This document shows, piece after piece, positions 27,698 to 48,852 of a DNA stretch of 64,000 nt (the first letter of the stretch is position 1; every line of letters starts with the position of its first letter). Below the pieces are notes generated by a model that saw only the letters and a list, made by a program, of their open reading frames with translations, was not told the DNA's origin and searched no databases. The stretch spans positions 434,001 to 498,000 of the forward strand of contig NZ_JAPEMM010000001.1 in the NCBI RefSeq assembly GCF_026342735.1, given 5' to 3'. This stretch comes from Streptomyces sp. NBC_00193. Its GTDB lineage: Bacteria > Actinomycetota > Actinomycetes > Streptomycetales > Streptomycetaceae. The position numbers and the translations under genes are program-made.

Positions 27698-28440
27698 CGG
27701 CCGGGCCGGTCCCGGCCCCCGTCCCCGCCCCTGCCCCGGCCCCCCGTACGGACGACCCTGCGCAGCCCTGGCTCAGCTCGCCCGTACCGGGACTGTGGGC
27801 GGTGCGCGTGAGCGTGTACGCGGAGCGGGCAAGGGAGTTGGAGGGGATGCTCGACGACACCGAGCGGGCCCGGCTCCAGGGGCTCAGGCGCGCCGCCGAC
27901 CGTGACCAGTACCGGGTCGCGCACGTCGTGCTGCGGCAGTTGCTGGGCGACCGGCTCGGCCGGGACCCGGCGCAGGTGCGCTTCTTCCGCGAGCCCTGCC
28001 CCGGCTGCGGCGGACCGCACGGCCGGCCTGCCGTGACCGACGCACCGCTGCACTTCTCGCTGTCCCACGCGGGGGACGCCGTACTGGTGGCCTTCGCGGA
28101 CCGTCCGGTCGGCGTCGACGTCGAGCGGCGGCCGGACCCCGAGCTGGCGGCCCAGGTGTCCACCGAACTGGCGGAGGTCCTCCATCCCGCCGAGCGCGCC
28201 GAGCTGTCGGCCCTGCCGGCCGGCGAGCGCCCCGCCGCGGTGGCCCGCTGCTGGTCCCGGAAGGAGGCCTACCTCAAGGGAGTCGGCATCGGGCTCGGCG
28301 GAAACCCGACCCTGACCTACGTGGGCACCCGCGCCACCGCCTCGGCCCCGCCGGGATGGACCGTCGCCGACGTGCCCGCCTTCCCCGGCTACGTGGCCGC
28401 ACGCGCCGTCCGTACGCGCCGACTTGGCTCCTTTAGCTAG
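27694..28440 (+). CDS. Sfp-type 4'-phosphopantetheinyl transferase
   Basis: A 248-residue PPTase that loads the phosphopantetheine arm of CoA onto carrier proteins such as the T domains of the coelichelin NRPS. The magnesium and CoA motifs are VGVDVERR near residue 128 and RCWSRKEAYLKGVGIGL near residue 188, both standard for the Sfp group, with LHFSLSHAGDAVLVAF before them. The first ~20 residues are a Pro/Ala repeat. ATG 27694 overlaps the 76-aa gene stop. Iron-box control of the operon would make carrier activation rise with siderophore synthesis. Its stop is immediately followed by the next iron box. Confidence 0.92.
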   Translation: MTAGPVPAPVPAPAPAPRTDDPAQPWLSSPVPGLWAVRVSVYAERARELEGMLDDTERARLQGLRRAADRDQYRVAHVVLRQLLGDRLGRDPAQVRFFREPCPGCGGPHGRPAVTDAPLHFSLSHAGDAVLVAFADRPVGVDVERRPDPELAAQVSTELAEVLHPAERAELSALPAGERPAAVARCWSRKEAYLKGVGIGLGGNPTLTYVGTRATASAPPGWTVADVPAFPGYVAARAVRTRRLGSFS

Positions 28441-28458
28441 GTAAGGCTAACCTTACCT
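28437..28458 (+). promoter_or_regulatory. Palindromic iron box before the GNAT gene
   Basis: AGGTAAGGCTAACCTTACCT (28439-28458) has perfect 8-bp inverted arms, AGGTAAGG and CCTTACCT, around CTAA, and the 19-mer from 28437 matches the iron-box consensus at 15 positions. It starts inside the PPTase stop region and lies 65 nt before the TTG start of the GNAT gene, which it most likely controls. Confidence 0.85.
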
Positions 28459-28522
28459 CGACCGTTCCGCCGGGAGGCCCTGCCCCCGCACCCGCACGCG
28501 GCGGAACCGAGGAAGGAACACC

Positions 28523-29050
28523 TTGACCACGGCCACGCTGCCCCCTGCCGCCGCGCACGCCACCCTGTCTCCCCGCACCCCCGCACCCCGGTGGCACGAG
28601 TTCCCCGAGTTCTCGGTGCGCCCGGCCCGCCGGGACGACGGCCCTGCGCTCGCCACCCTCTCCCGGCCGTTCGTCCACGCGGGGGCGCTTCGCGAACGCC
28701 CGCTCTCCCTCTACCTCTCCCGGGCGTCCGACTTCCTCGTCGCCCAGGCGCCCGACGGAACCCTCGAAGGCTGCCTCGGTCTGCGCGAACACCCCGCCGC
28801 CGGCGTGCTGTACAACTTCTGCGTCGCCGCCCACCGGCAGGGCACGGGCATGGGCGCCCGCCTGCTGCACGCGGCGTTCGCCCGGGCCCGTACGCGCTCC
28901 CTGCCCGAGCTGTTCACGGCGACCACCGGAAGCGGCCGTCTCTTCCTCCGCCACGGGTTCCTCCCGGCCTGCCCGAGCCTGGCGCCGGCCGACTGGGCGC
29001 AGTCCCTGGACCCCGGCCGGGGCGCACGCGTCCTGTCCCGCGCCCTGTAG
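28523..29050 (+). CDS. GNAT acetyltransferase, N-acetylglutamate synthase-like
   Basis: A 175-residue GNAT-fold protein resembling the short N-acetylglutamate synthases of actinobacteria, which catalyse the first step of ornithine synthesis. The N-terminal ~30 residues are a Pro/Ala tail; the fold starts at FSVRPARRDDGPALATL. The acetyl-CoA loop is VAAHRQGTGMGARLLHAAFA near residue 103 (Q-x-x-G-x-G/A type) and the family ending FTATTGSGRLFLRHGF near 135 fits amino-acid N-acetyltransferases. TTG 28523 follows GAAGGAAC. It converges on argD, and with argB, argC, argD and argJ it would complete glutamate-to-ornithine. GNAT specificity is hard to call, so the NAGS label is partly context. Confidence 0.7.
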   Translation: MTTATLPPAAAHATLSPRTPAPRWHEFPEFSVRPARRDDGPALATLSRPFVHAGALRERPLSLYLSRASDFLVAQAPDGTLEGCLGLREHPAAGVLYNFCVAAHRQGTGMGARLLHAAFARARTRSLPELFTATTGSGRLFLRHGFLPACPSLAPADWAQSLDPGRGARVLSRAL

Positions 29051-29076
29051 GCGGCGAGAACCGCGCAGACGACGAA

Positions 29077-29104
29077 GGGGCGGGCTCCCGGAGGGACCCG
29101 CCCC
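29077..29104. terminator. Hairpin between converging GNAT and argD genes
   Basis: GGGGCGGG at 29077-29084 pairs perfectly with CCCGCCCC at 29097-29104 across a 12-nt loop. It sits in the 75-nt gap between the two converging stop codons and can serve both strands. No T run follows, as is usual in Streptomyces. Confidence 0.7.
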
Positions 29105-29125
29105 GATCCGTACGTTCGACCGGTC

Positions 29126-30346
29126 CTACGCGGCGTCGAGGATGGCGGGCAGCGCCGCCACCAGGGCATCGGCCCGCTCCTGCGGCAGCGTCAGGGCGGG
29201 AGCCAGCCGTACGACGCCCGCGCCCGCCGCGTTCACGAGGAACCCGGTGTCCTGCGCGGCACGCTGGACCCGTGCGGCGACCGGCTCGGCGAGCGCGATG
29301 CCCAGGAGCAGCCCGGCGCCCCGCACTTCGCGGACCAAGGGGTGTTCCAGTGCCTCGATGCCGCGCCTCAGCCGCTCCCCCACCCGCGTGGCGTGCTCGA
29401 GCAGCCCTTCCTTCTCGATGGTCTCCAGGACGGCGAGCCCGGCCGCGCAGGCGACCGGGTTGCCCCCGAAGGTGGAGCCGTGCTGACCGGGGGTCAGCAG
29501 CCCGGCGGCGGCGCCGAAGGCGACCGTGGCACCGATCGGCAGGCCGCCGCCCAGCCCCTTGGCCAGGGTGATCACGTCCGGCTCCGCTCCCGGCTCCGCC
29601 TGGTGCGCGAACCAGTGGCCGGTGCGGCCGATCCCGGTCTGCACCTCGTCCAGGACGAGCAGGGTGCCCGTGGCGCGGGTGATCTCGCGGGCCGCCCGCA
29701 GGTAGCCCCGGGGTGCCGGGACGACCCCGGACTCACCCTGCAGGGGTTCGAGGAGGACCGCGGCCGTGTGCTCCGTGACGGCCGCGCGGAGCGCCTCCGC
29801 GTCCCCGTAGGGAACGTGCGTGACCTCCCCGGGCAGCGGCAGGAAGGGGGCGCGCTTGGGCGGCTGCCCGGTGAGGGCCAGCGCCCCCATGGTGCGCCCG
29901 TGGAACCCGCCCTCCGTGGCGACCAGGTGCGGGCGCCCGGTCCGGCGGGCGATCTTGAAGGCGGCCTCGACCGCCTCCGCGCCCGAGTTGGCGAAGAACA
30001 CCCGGCCCGGCCTGTCCAGCAGGGCCAGCAGCCGTTCCGCCAGCGCGACGGCCGGCTCCGAGACGAACAGGTTCGACACGTGGCCGAGCCGCGCGACCTG
30101 GTCCTGGACGGCCGATACCAGGGCCGGGTGGGCGTGCCCGAGGGCATTGACGGCGATCCCGCCGGTGAAGTCCGTGTACGCGCGGCCGTCCTCGTCCCAG
30201 ACCGTGCTGCCCTCGCCCCTGACCAGGGCCAGCGCGGGCGTACCGTACGTGTCCATCATCACCGCGCGCCAGCGGTCGGCGAGCGGTGTCGTCGTGGCGA
30301 GCGGTGTCGTCGTGGCCGTCGGTGTCGTCGTGCCGTCGGCGGTCAC
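29126..30346 (-). CDS. argD: Acetylornithine aminotransferase
   Basis: A 406-residue class III PLP aminotransferase that converts N-acetylglutamate semialdehyde to N-acetylornithine. The cofactor Lys is in [17 protein letters not shown] near residue 260, with the phosphate site [18 protein letters not shown] near 117, the aspartate in [15 protein letters not shown] near 228, and the ornithine-type [14 protein letters not shown] near 150. The first ~25 residues are a Thr/Ala repeat ([17 protein letters not shown]) absent from typical ArgD. GTG 30346 overlaps the argB stop. Last gene of the operon isochorismatase-argC-argJ-argB-argD. Confidence 0.93.
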   Translation of the reverse strand: MTADGTTTPTATTTPLATTTPLADRWRAVMMDTYGTPALALVRGEGSTVWDEDGRAYTDFTGGIAVNALGHAHPALVSAVQDQVARLGHVSNLFVSEPAVALAERLLALLDRPGRVFFANSGAEAVEAAFKIARRTGRPHLVATEGGFHGRTMGALALTGQPPKRAPFLPLPGEVTHVPYGDAEALRAAVTEHTAAVLLEPLQGESGVVPAPRGYLRAAREITRATGTLLVLDEVQTGIGRTGHWFAHQAEPGAEPDVITLAKGLGGGLPIGATVAFGAAAGLLTPGQHGSTFGGNPVACAAGLAVLETIEKEGLLEHATRVGERLRRGIEALEHPLVREVRGAGLLLGIALAEPVAARVQRAAQDTGFLVNAAGAGVVRLAPALTLPQERADALVAALPAILDAA

Positions 30347-31305
30347 GCGCCGTCCCCTTCGTCGCCGCCGGGCCCCTGCGGACCGGGCTCGTCGTCCGGC
30401 ACCACCGTGGTGCCGGGTCCGTCCTCGGCGAAGACTCCGCGCAGCAGCGCGTGCGGCACCCGGCCGTCGATGACCTGCGCCCGGGCGACACCGGCGCGTA
30501 CGGCGCGCAGGCAGCCCTCCATCTTGGGGAGCATGCCGCTGGCGAGCTCCGGGAGCAGGGCGTCCAGCTCACCGGCCGTCAGGCGGTCGATCACCTCGGT
30601 GCTGTGCGGCCAGTCCGCGTACAGCCCCTCGACGTCGGTCATCACCACCAGCCGGTCGGCCCCGAGGGCCACGGCCAGGGCCGAGGCCGCGAGGTCGGCG
30701 TTGACGTTGTAGACCTGGCCGTCCTCGCCGCGCGCGACGGGTGAGACCACGGGGATGCGGCCCTGCTCCAGGAGTGCGGCGATGGCACTGCCGTCCACGT
30801 CCACGATGTCGCCGACCTGGCCGATGTCCACCGGCAGGCCGTCCACCCAGGCCGGGCGCCGGACGGCGGTCATCGTGTGGGCGTCCTCGCCCGACAGGCC
30901 CACGGCGAACGGCCCGTGGGCGTTGATGGCGCCGACCAGTTCGCGCTGGACCTGGCCGGTGAGCACCATGCGCACCACGTCCATGGTCTCCGGCGTGGTC
31001 ACCCGCAGCCCGGCCTCGAAGCGCACCTCCAGGCCGAGCCGGTCGAGCAGTGCGCTGATCTGGGGCCCGCCGCCGTGGACGACGACGGGCCGCAGGCCCG
31101 CGTGCCAGAGCTCGACGACGTCCTGGGCGAACGTCCGGTGCGCGGACGGGTCCGCCATGGCGTTGCCGCCGAACTTGACGACGACCGTCCGGCCTTGGAG
31201 CTGCTCCAGCCAGGGCAGGTCCCGGGGGGCCGGCACGGTGGCCGGCACCTGGGCCTGCTCAGGCCTCTGCGCCTGCGTCTGCATCTGCGTCGTCTCCGCC
31301 GTCAT
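30343..31305 (-). CDS. argB: Acetylglutamate kinase
   Basis: A 320-residue amino-acid kinase that phosphorylates N-acetylglutamate. Landmarks are [20 protein letters not shown] near residue 38 (K-x-G-G-N phosphate site), [18 protein letters not shown] near 72, [16 protein letters not shown] near 92 and the Lys in [19 protein letters not shown] near 270. It has a Gln/Thr-rich ~30-residue N-terminal extension and an acidic Pro/Gly tail. ATG 31305 lies 14 nt past the argJ stop; a TTG 15 nt further upstream overlaps that stop and is an alternative start. Fourth gene of the iron-box arg operon. Confidence 0.93.
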   Translation of the reverse strand: MTAETTQMQTQAQRPEQAQVPATVPAPRDLPWLEQLQGRTVVVKFGGNAMADPSAHRTFAQDVVELWHAGLRPVVVHGGGPQISALLDRLGLEVRFEAGLRVTTPETMDVVRMVLTGQVQRELVGAINAHGPFAVGLSGEDAHTMTAVRRPAWVDGLPVDIGQVGDIVDVDGSAIAALLEQGRIPVVSPVARGEDGQVYNVNADLAASALAVALGADRLVVMTDVEGLYADWPHSTEVIDRLTAGELDALLPELASGMLPKMEGCLRAVRAGVARAQVIDGRVPHALLRGVFAEDGPGTTVVPDDEPGPQGPGGDEGDGA

Positions 31306-31316
31306 CCCGACCCCGT

Positions 31317-33614
<2,298 letters not shown>

Positions 33615-34283
33615 TCAGGCGTCCTTGCGCACGTCTCGGGACCCGCCGCCCAGCAGCAGCTCGCGGAGCAGGGTCTCGGTCGTGCACACCACCGCGCTGC
33701 GGGCCGCCCAGCGCAGGGCCATCGCGTGCTCCTCGGCGGAGAAGTCGGCGACGGCGTCGGCGACCACGAAAGGCTGGATGTCGTTCATGAAGGCGTCCGC
33801 GGCGGTGAGCAGGACGCCGAGGTGGGCGTGGACCCCGCAGACGATCAGCTGGTCGCGCCCCTCCGAACGCAGCAGCCTGCCCAAGTGGCTGCGGAGGAAG
33901 GCGTTCTGGCGCACGTTGGCCAGCACGCGCTCTCCCGGCCGCGGGGCGAGCGGGGGGATGATCGCGGCGGCGTCGGCGCTGTCGCCGATGCCCGGCCCCC
34001 AGACGTCCGCGGCGAGCCCGCGCTGGCCCGGCGGCTGGGCGGCCGGCTCGGCGGTGAAGACGACGGGTATGCCGAGCACCGTGGCGAGGGCGCGGAGGGC
34101 CGTGATGTTCTCCACGAGTTCCACGACCGGGGACCTGTCCGTCGGGAGCTCCCCGACGAAGTGGTTCTGCATGTCGTGGACCAGCAGGGCGGCGCGGCCG
34201 GGGTCGATCACCCAGGACGCGCAGGAGCGGGGCAGGGCGGCGCGGTCGGGCATGGGGTAGGAGCCGATGGCCGGCAGGCCCAT
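33615..34283 (-). CDS. Isochorismatase-family hydrolase with altered active-site Lys
   Basis: A 222-residue cysteine-hydrolase-fold protein very close in sequence to isochorismatases of the EntB/PhzD type: PAIGSYPMPDRAALP at the N terminus, the catalytic Asp in LLVHDMQNHFV near residue 39, ERGLAADVWGPGIGDS-like middle, and QLIVCGVHAHLGVLLTAADAF near residue 145 with Gly at the nucleophile site, typical of isochorismatases. The Lys of the usual TKWRYSAF element is Asn here (ANVRQNAF), which may lower or change activity. There is no aryl carrier domain. It heads the arg operon behind an iron box. Other 2,3-dihydroxybenzoate genes are not in the window. GGAGGGGG precedes ATG 34283. Confidence 0.85.
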   Translation of the reverse strand: MGLPAIGSYPMPDRAALPRSCASWVIDPGRAALLVHDMQNHFVGELPTDRSPVVELVENITALRALATVLGIPVVFTAEPAAQPPGQRGLAADVWGPGIGDSADAAAIIPPLAPRPGERVLANVRQNAFLRSHLGRLLRSEGRDQLIVCGVHAHLGVLLTAADAFMNDIQPFVVADAVADFSAEEHAMALRWAARSAVVCTTETLLRELLLGGGSRDVRKDA

Positions 34284-34339
34284 GACGATCCCCTCCCCCT
34301 GATGCAGTGCGTGCGGCTCCACACGGAGCCCCTACGCAG

Positions 34340-34358
34340 TTAGCTTAGCCTAACCTAA
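34340..34358 (-). promoter_or_regulatory. Iron box before the isochorismatase-arg operon
   Basis: On the minus strand TTAGGTTAGGCTAAGCTAA matches the iron-box consensus at 17 of 19 positions. It is 57 nt before the isochorismatase ATG and is the only candidate site ahead of argC, argJ, argB and argD. The 150-nt stretch up to the MbtH gene holds nothing else recognisable. Confidence 0.85.
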
Positions 34359-34510
34359 CTCGACTCGCCTGCGCCCCGCTCACGCGCCCCGTCGGCAACC
34401 GGCCACACGCGCAGGCCCGTTGCACCCGACGACTGCCGGGCCGCCCCACCCTGCGGACACAGGCCGGCCCCGGACGCGGCGCGAGCGCTGCACGTCCGGG
34501 GCCTCCCCGG

Positions 34511-34723
34511 TCAGGCTTCGACGGTCGCCGCGAGGGACCGGGGGCGGAGGTCGGTCCAGCTCGACTCGATGAACTCCAGGCACGCCTCGCGGGTGGTCTC
34601 GGCGAGGGCGACCGTCCATCCGCCGGGAGCCTCGGCGAAGGGGGGCCAGAGGGAGTGCTGACCCTCGTCGTTCACCAGGACCAGGAAGCGGCCGTCGGCA
34701 TCGTCGAACGGGTTGGTGCTCAT
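34511..34723 (-). CDS. cchK: MbtH-like protein of the coelichelin cluster
   Basis: A 70-residue MbtH-like protein, a chaperone that binds NRPS adenylation domains and helps their activity. The family signature is complete: N-x-E-x-Q-x-S-x-W as [10 protein letters not shown] at residues 18-27, then PGGWTVAL and [17 protein letters not shown] 34723 follows TGGAGGA. It is divergent from cchJ and shares the iron box between them. By position it matches cchK of the coelichelin locus and would serve the A domains of CchH. Confidence 0.95.
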   Translation of the reverse strand: MSTNPFDDADGRFLVLVNDEGQHSLWPPFAEAPGGWTVALAETTREACLEFIESSWTDLRPRSLAATVEA

Positions 34724-34845
34724 ACTGGGGTTCCTCCAGGAGCCCGATGGGACCGGCGGGTGGCGTCGGTGTGCGGCGCGCGCAGTCCGACAGCGGGCGC
34801 CGAGCCCGTGGGGAAGGTCGATCGGGAATGAAGAGAGCCATCCAC

Positions 34846-34864
34846 TTAGGTTAGGCTCGCCTAA
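34846..34864. promoter_or_regulatory. Iron box between cchK and cchJ
   Basis: TTAGGTTAGGCTCGCCTAA differs from the iron-box consensus at a single position. It lies 46 nt before cchJ and 123 nt before cchK, which read in opposite directions, so one site may control both promoters. Confidence 0.92.
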
Positions 34865-34909
34865 TTATAGAGCTTAACGTTTCCCCTTCCCCCTCACAAG
34901 GAGGCACCG

Positions 34910-36025
34910 ATGCGTGCACTCGAACGGATCCTGGCCGAGGACGGCTCGGAGAGCCCCTTCGCCGCGTTCGACCTGCCCGGCACGCCCGGCACCGATGAGT
35001 TCTGGGCGGCCGCGGCTCCCGCGTCCGCGCCTTCGGGCGACGGCGGTTGGGTCACCCTGTTCCTGTGGCGCGGCAGCCCGACGGTCATCGATTTCGAGAG
35101 CTGGTCGGATCCGGTGGTGCTGCTCCGGTGGCGCGACACGGACTGCTGGTACGCCGAGGTGCGCATGCCCGCACGGCTCCGAGTGACCTACCGGTTCCTC
35201 GCCGATGACGGATCGTCGTATCCCGATCCCCTCAACCCGGTCCGCGCGGGCGGCGAACGCTCCGTCGTGGCCACCCCGGACGCTCCGCCCCAGCCGTACT
35301 GGCCGGCCGTGGGCGCCGACGACGTACTGCCCCTGCCGCGCACCCGGATCCGCTGGGCGAGCGAGCGGCTCGGCGGCAAGCGCACCGTACGCGTCCACCC
35401 GGTGGGCGGCGGCGGACCGGTGGTCCTGCTGCTCGACGGGGACGACTGGCTGTACCTCCACCCGGCCATGACGGCCTTCGACGCGGCCTTCGACGCCGGC
35501 GACATGCCCCCGGCCACGCTGGTGTTCCTGCCCACCAAGGACCGGCAGGCGGAGTTCGGCTGCCGGCCCGAGCTGTGGGAGGCGGTACGGGACGAACTGC
35601 TGCCGCTGGTCGCGGACAGCGGGGTACCCGCGGACCTCGGCCGGCTGGTGGTCGCCGGGCAGAGCCTCGCCGGCCTGAGCGCGATGTACGCGGCCCTGGA
35701 GTTCCCCGAGCTGGTGAACCGGGTCGCCTGCCAGTCGGGGTCGTTCTGGTGGACCCCGGAGGCCGCGGACCTGCCGGACCCGCTGGGCGGTCCGCGCGGC
35801 GGCGCCATCGCCGCGCGGCTGCGCGAGCACCCCGCCCCGGCCGGGCTGCGGATCGCCTTCGACCTGGGCGAGCACGAGGCGCGCATGCAGCCCCACTGCG
35901 AACTGGTCGAAGCCCTGACGGAACAGGCCGGTGCGACCGTACGGGTGTCGCGGTCGGCGTCGGGCCACGACCGGGCGGGCTGGCGTCAGGCCCTGCTCAG
36001 GGACGTCGCCTGGGCGCTGGCCTGA
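34910..36025 (+). CDS. cchJ: Siderophore esterase, coelichelin CchJ-like
   Basis: A 371-residue alpha/beta-hydrolase of the Fes/IroE esterase group. The N-terminal ~140 residues form the beta-sandwich typical of enterochelin esterases (WVTLFLWRGSPTV, RVTYRFLADDGSSYPDPLNP). The hydrolase domain has the nucleophile in VVAGQSLAGLSAMYAAL near residue 246, with GSFWWTPE after it, and the catalytic His in SASGHDRAGW near residue 350. In coelichelin synthesis this enzyme is thought to release the peptide, since the NRPS has no thioesterase domain. AAGGAGG precedes ATG 34910. Divergent from cchK across a near-perfect iron box; converges on cchI across a strong hairpin. Confidence 0.93.
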   Translation: MRALERILAEDGSESPFAAFDLPGTPGTDEFWAAAAPASAPSGDGGWVTLFLWRGSPTVIDFESWSDPVVLLRWRDTDCWYAEVRMPARLRVTYRFLADDGSSYPDPLNPVRAGGERSVVATPDAPPQPYWPAVGADDVLPLPRTRIRWASERLGGKRTVRVHPVGGGGPVVLLLDGDDWLYLHPAMTAFDAAFDAGDMPPATLVFLPTKDRQAEFGCRPELWEAVRDELLPLVADSGVPADLGRLVVAGQSLAGLSAMYAALEFPELVNRVACQSGSFWWTPEAADLPDPLGGPRGGAIAARLREHPAPAGLRIAFDLGEHEARMQPHCELVEALTEQAGATVRVSRSASGHDRAGWRQALLRDVAWALA

Positions 36026-36045
36026 CCACCCGGCCACCCGAAGAC

Positions 36046-36090
36046 GAGGGGGCCCGGTGCCCGGCGGATCGCCGGGCACCGGGCCCCCTC
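36046..36090. terminator. 20-bp perfect hairpin between cchJ and cchI
   Basis: Positions 36046-36065 pair perfectly with 36071-36090 around the 5-nt loop GGATC, making one of the strongest hairpins in the window. It lies 21 nt after the cchJ stop and 49 nt before the cchI stop, so it can end both converging transcripts. It is followed by two direct copies of CTGTTCACCGGCTC and a third variant (about 36091-36130). Confidence 0.9.
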
Positions 36091-36138
36091 CTGTTCACCG
36101 GCTCCTGTTCACCGGCTCGCGTTCACCGTCTCACCAGG

Positions 36139-37828
36139 TCACCGCGTGACCGCCGCGCAGTACGCCGGGTCGTTGGCCAGCAGGTGACGGTGCGTCCCTT
36201 CGGCCGTGACCACCCCGTCGTCCAGGACGAGGACCCGGTCGGCCGCGTCGAGCAGGGCCGGGCTGCTGGTGATGACCACGGTGGTGCGGCCCCGGCGCAG
36301 CTCCGCGATCTTGCGTGCGACGAGCTGCTCGGTGACCGCGTCCACGGCCGTGGTCGGGTCCCGCAGCACCAGCACGTCGGAGTCAGCGGCCAGTGCCCGG
36401 GCCAGCGAGAGCCGCTGGCGCTGCCCGCCGGAGAGGTTCGAACCGCGGTCGCGGACCTCGTAGTCGAGTCCCTGGCGGTGCAGGGCGACGACGTCGGTCA
36501 GCATGGAGGCCTCGACGGCCTCGGGCACCGTCCGGCTGGTGCCCGACGGGTCGATGTTCGTCCGGAGGGTTCCCGCGAAGATCTCCCCGTCGTACGGGTT
36601 CACCAGCATCAGTTCGCGGACCGCCTCGACCGACAGGTCCGCGAGGTCCTGCCCGCCGAGCCGCACCGTGCCGCCGTACGAGGCCGGCGGCACGTTCACC
36701 GCCAGGATCGAGGCGAGTTCGGCCGCCGCCCGCGGCTGGTAGACCGCGATCGCCGTGAACTGGCCCGCCGGGACGTGGAACTTCAGGCCCTGCAGGGACT
36801 CGTAGCGGACGCAGTCGATCTCCAGGTCCCCGCCGGTCGCCGGGCGGGCCGTCCCGGGGGCCGCCACCGGCGGGGCGGACAGCACCAGGGCCATCCGCTC
36901 CGCCGAAGCGCGCGCCATCATCACGTACTTGGGCATGTCCGAGAAGAGCCGGAGCGGCTCCATGATGAACTGCGCCAGGCCCACGGCCATGACGAGCTCA
37001 CCGATGCTGATCTGCCCGTCGAAGGCCAGCCAGCCGGCGGTCAGGGTGACCGCGGCGGCGAGGGTCGAGTTCAGGGCCAGCGCGGTGCCCGTGTAGGCGC
37101 CGTTCACCTTGGCGACCGTGATCGCCTGCTCCTTGGCCTCCGTGCTGACCTTCCGGTAGGACCGGAAGGCCGCGTGGTTGCCGCCGAAGCCGTGCAGCGG
37201 ACGCAGGCCGGTGATCAGGTCGGCGACCTTGGCACCCGCCCGCGCCACCCGGGCCTGCTGCTCCTGGGTGCTGCTGCCGATCCGCTTCGACATCACGCTG
37301 AGGGTCGACAGGATCGCGATCGTCCCGATCATGACCAGCAGGCCGAGCCGCAGGTCCGCCAGGCTCAGCGCGACCGCCGCGACCAGCACCGCGACCGAGG
37401 AGCTGATCAGCATCGGCACGACCTCGACGATGTCGGAGGTCTGGTCGGCGTCCTCGGTGGCGATGGTGAGCACCTCGCCGGACTTGAGGTCCACGTCCCG
37501 GGCCACCGGCTGGAGGCCGCAGGACGCGACCCGCACCCTCCAGTGGTGGGCCTCGGTCGTGTTGGCCTTCTGCAGGATGCGCATCCCGAACCGCCACGAC
37601 AGCGACACCGTCGTGATGATCACGGCCAGCGCGGCGATCGAGAGGGCGAGCGCCCCCAGGCTCCGTTCGCGCATCGTGTGGTCGACGATCAGGCCGAGCG
37701 CGATCGGGAAGGCCGTCTCGCCCGCCTGGTACAGGCCCATGAGGACGGTGCCCCAGACCATGGCGCCGACGTTGCGCCGTATGGCGGTCCGGAGGATGTC
37801 GGATCCCGCGCGGCGGGATCTCTGGACG

Positions 37829-37842
<14 letters not shown>
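36139..37842 (-). CDS. cchI: ABC exporter half with degenerate ATP site, CchI-like
   Basis: A 567-residue fused membrane/ATPase exporter subunit (ABC_membrane plus ABC_tran). Six hydrophobic segments lie in the first ~290 residues. In the ATPase domain the signature [15 protein letters not shown] near residue 460 is intact, but the Walker A is missing ([16 protein letters not shown] at the expected place), the Walker B reads [12 protein letters not shown] with Arg for the metal Asp, and the H-loop His is Ser (VITSSPALL). It should therefore pair with CchG, whose pattern is the reverse. Probable role: export of coelichelin. ATG 37842 lies inside the end of cchH (14-nt overlap), so it is co-translated. 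Confidence 0.9.
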
Positions 37843-48790
<10,948 letters not shown>

Positions 48791-48818
48791 TTGAAGACTC
48801 AACACCCTTCCAAGGTAC

Positions 48819-48852
48819 GAAGGCTAGCCTAACCTAAATTAGGGTGACCTAA
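48819..48852 (-). promoter_or_regulatory. Double iron box before cchH
   Basis: On the minus strand TTAGGTTAGGCTAGCCTTC (48837-48819) matches the consensus at 15 of 19 positions. Directly next to it TTAGGGTGACCTAA (48839-48852, plus-strand reading) is a second half-palindrome. The pair fills the 58-nt gap between the cchG stop and the cchH start, so the NRPS has its own iron-controlled promoter although it follows cchG. Confidence 0.85.
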
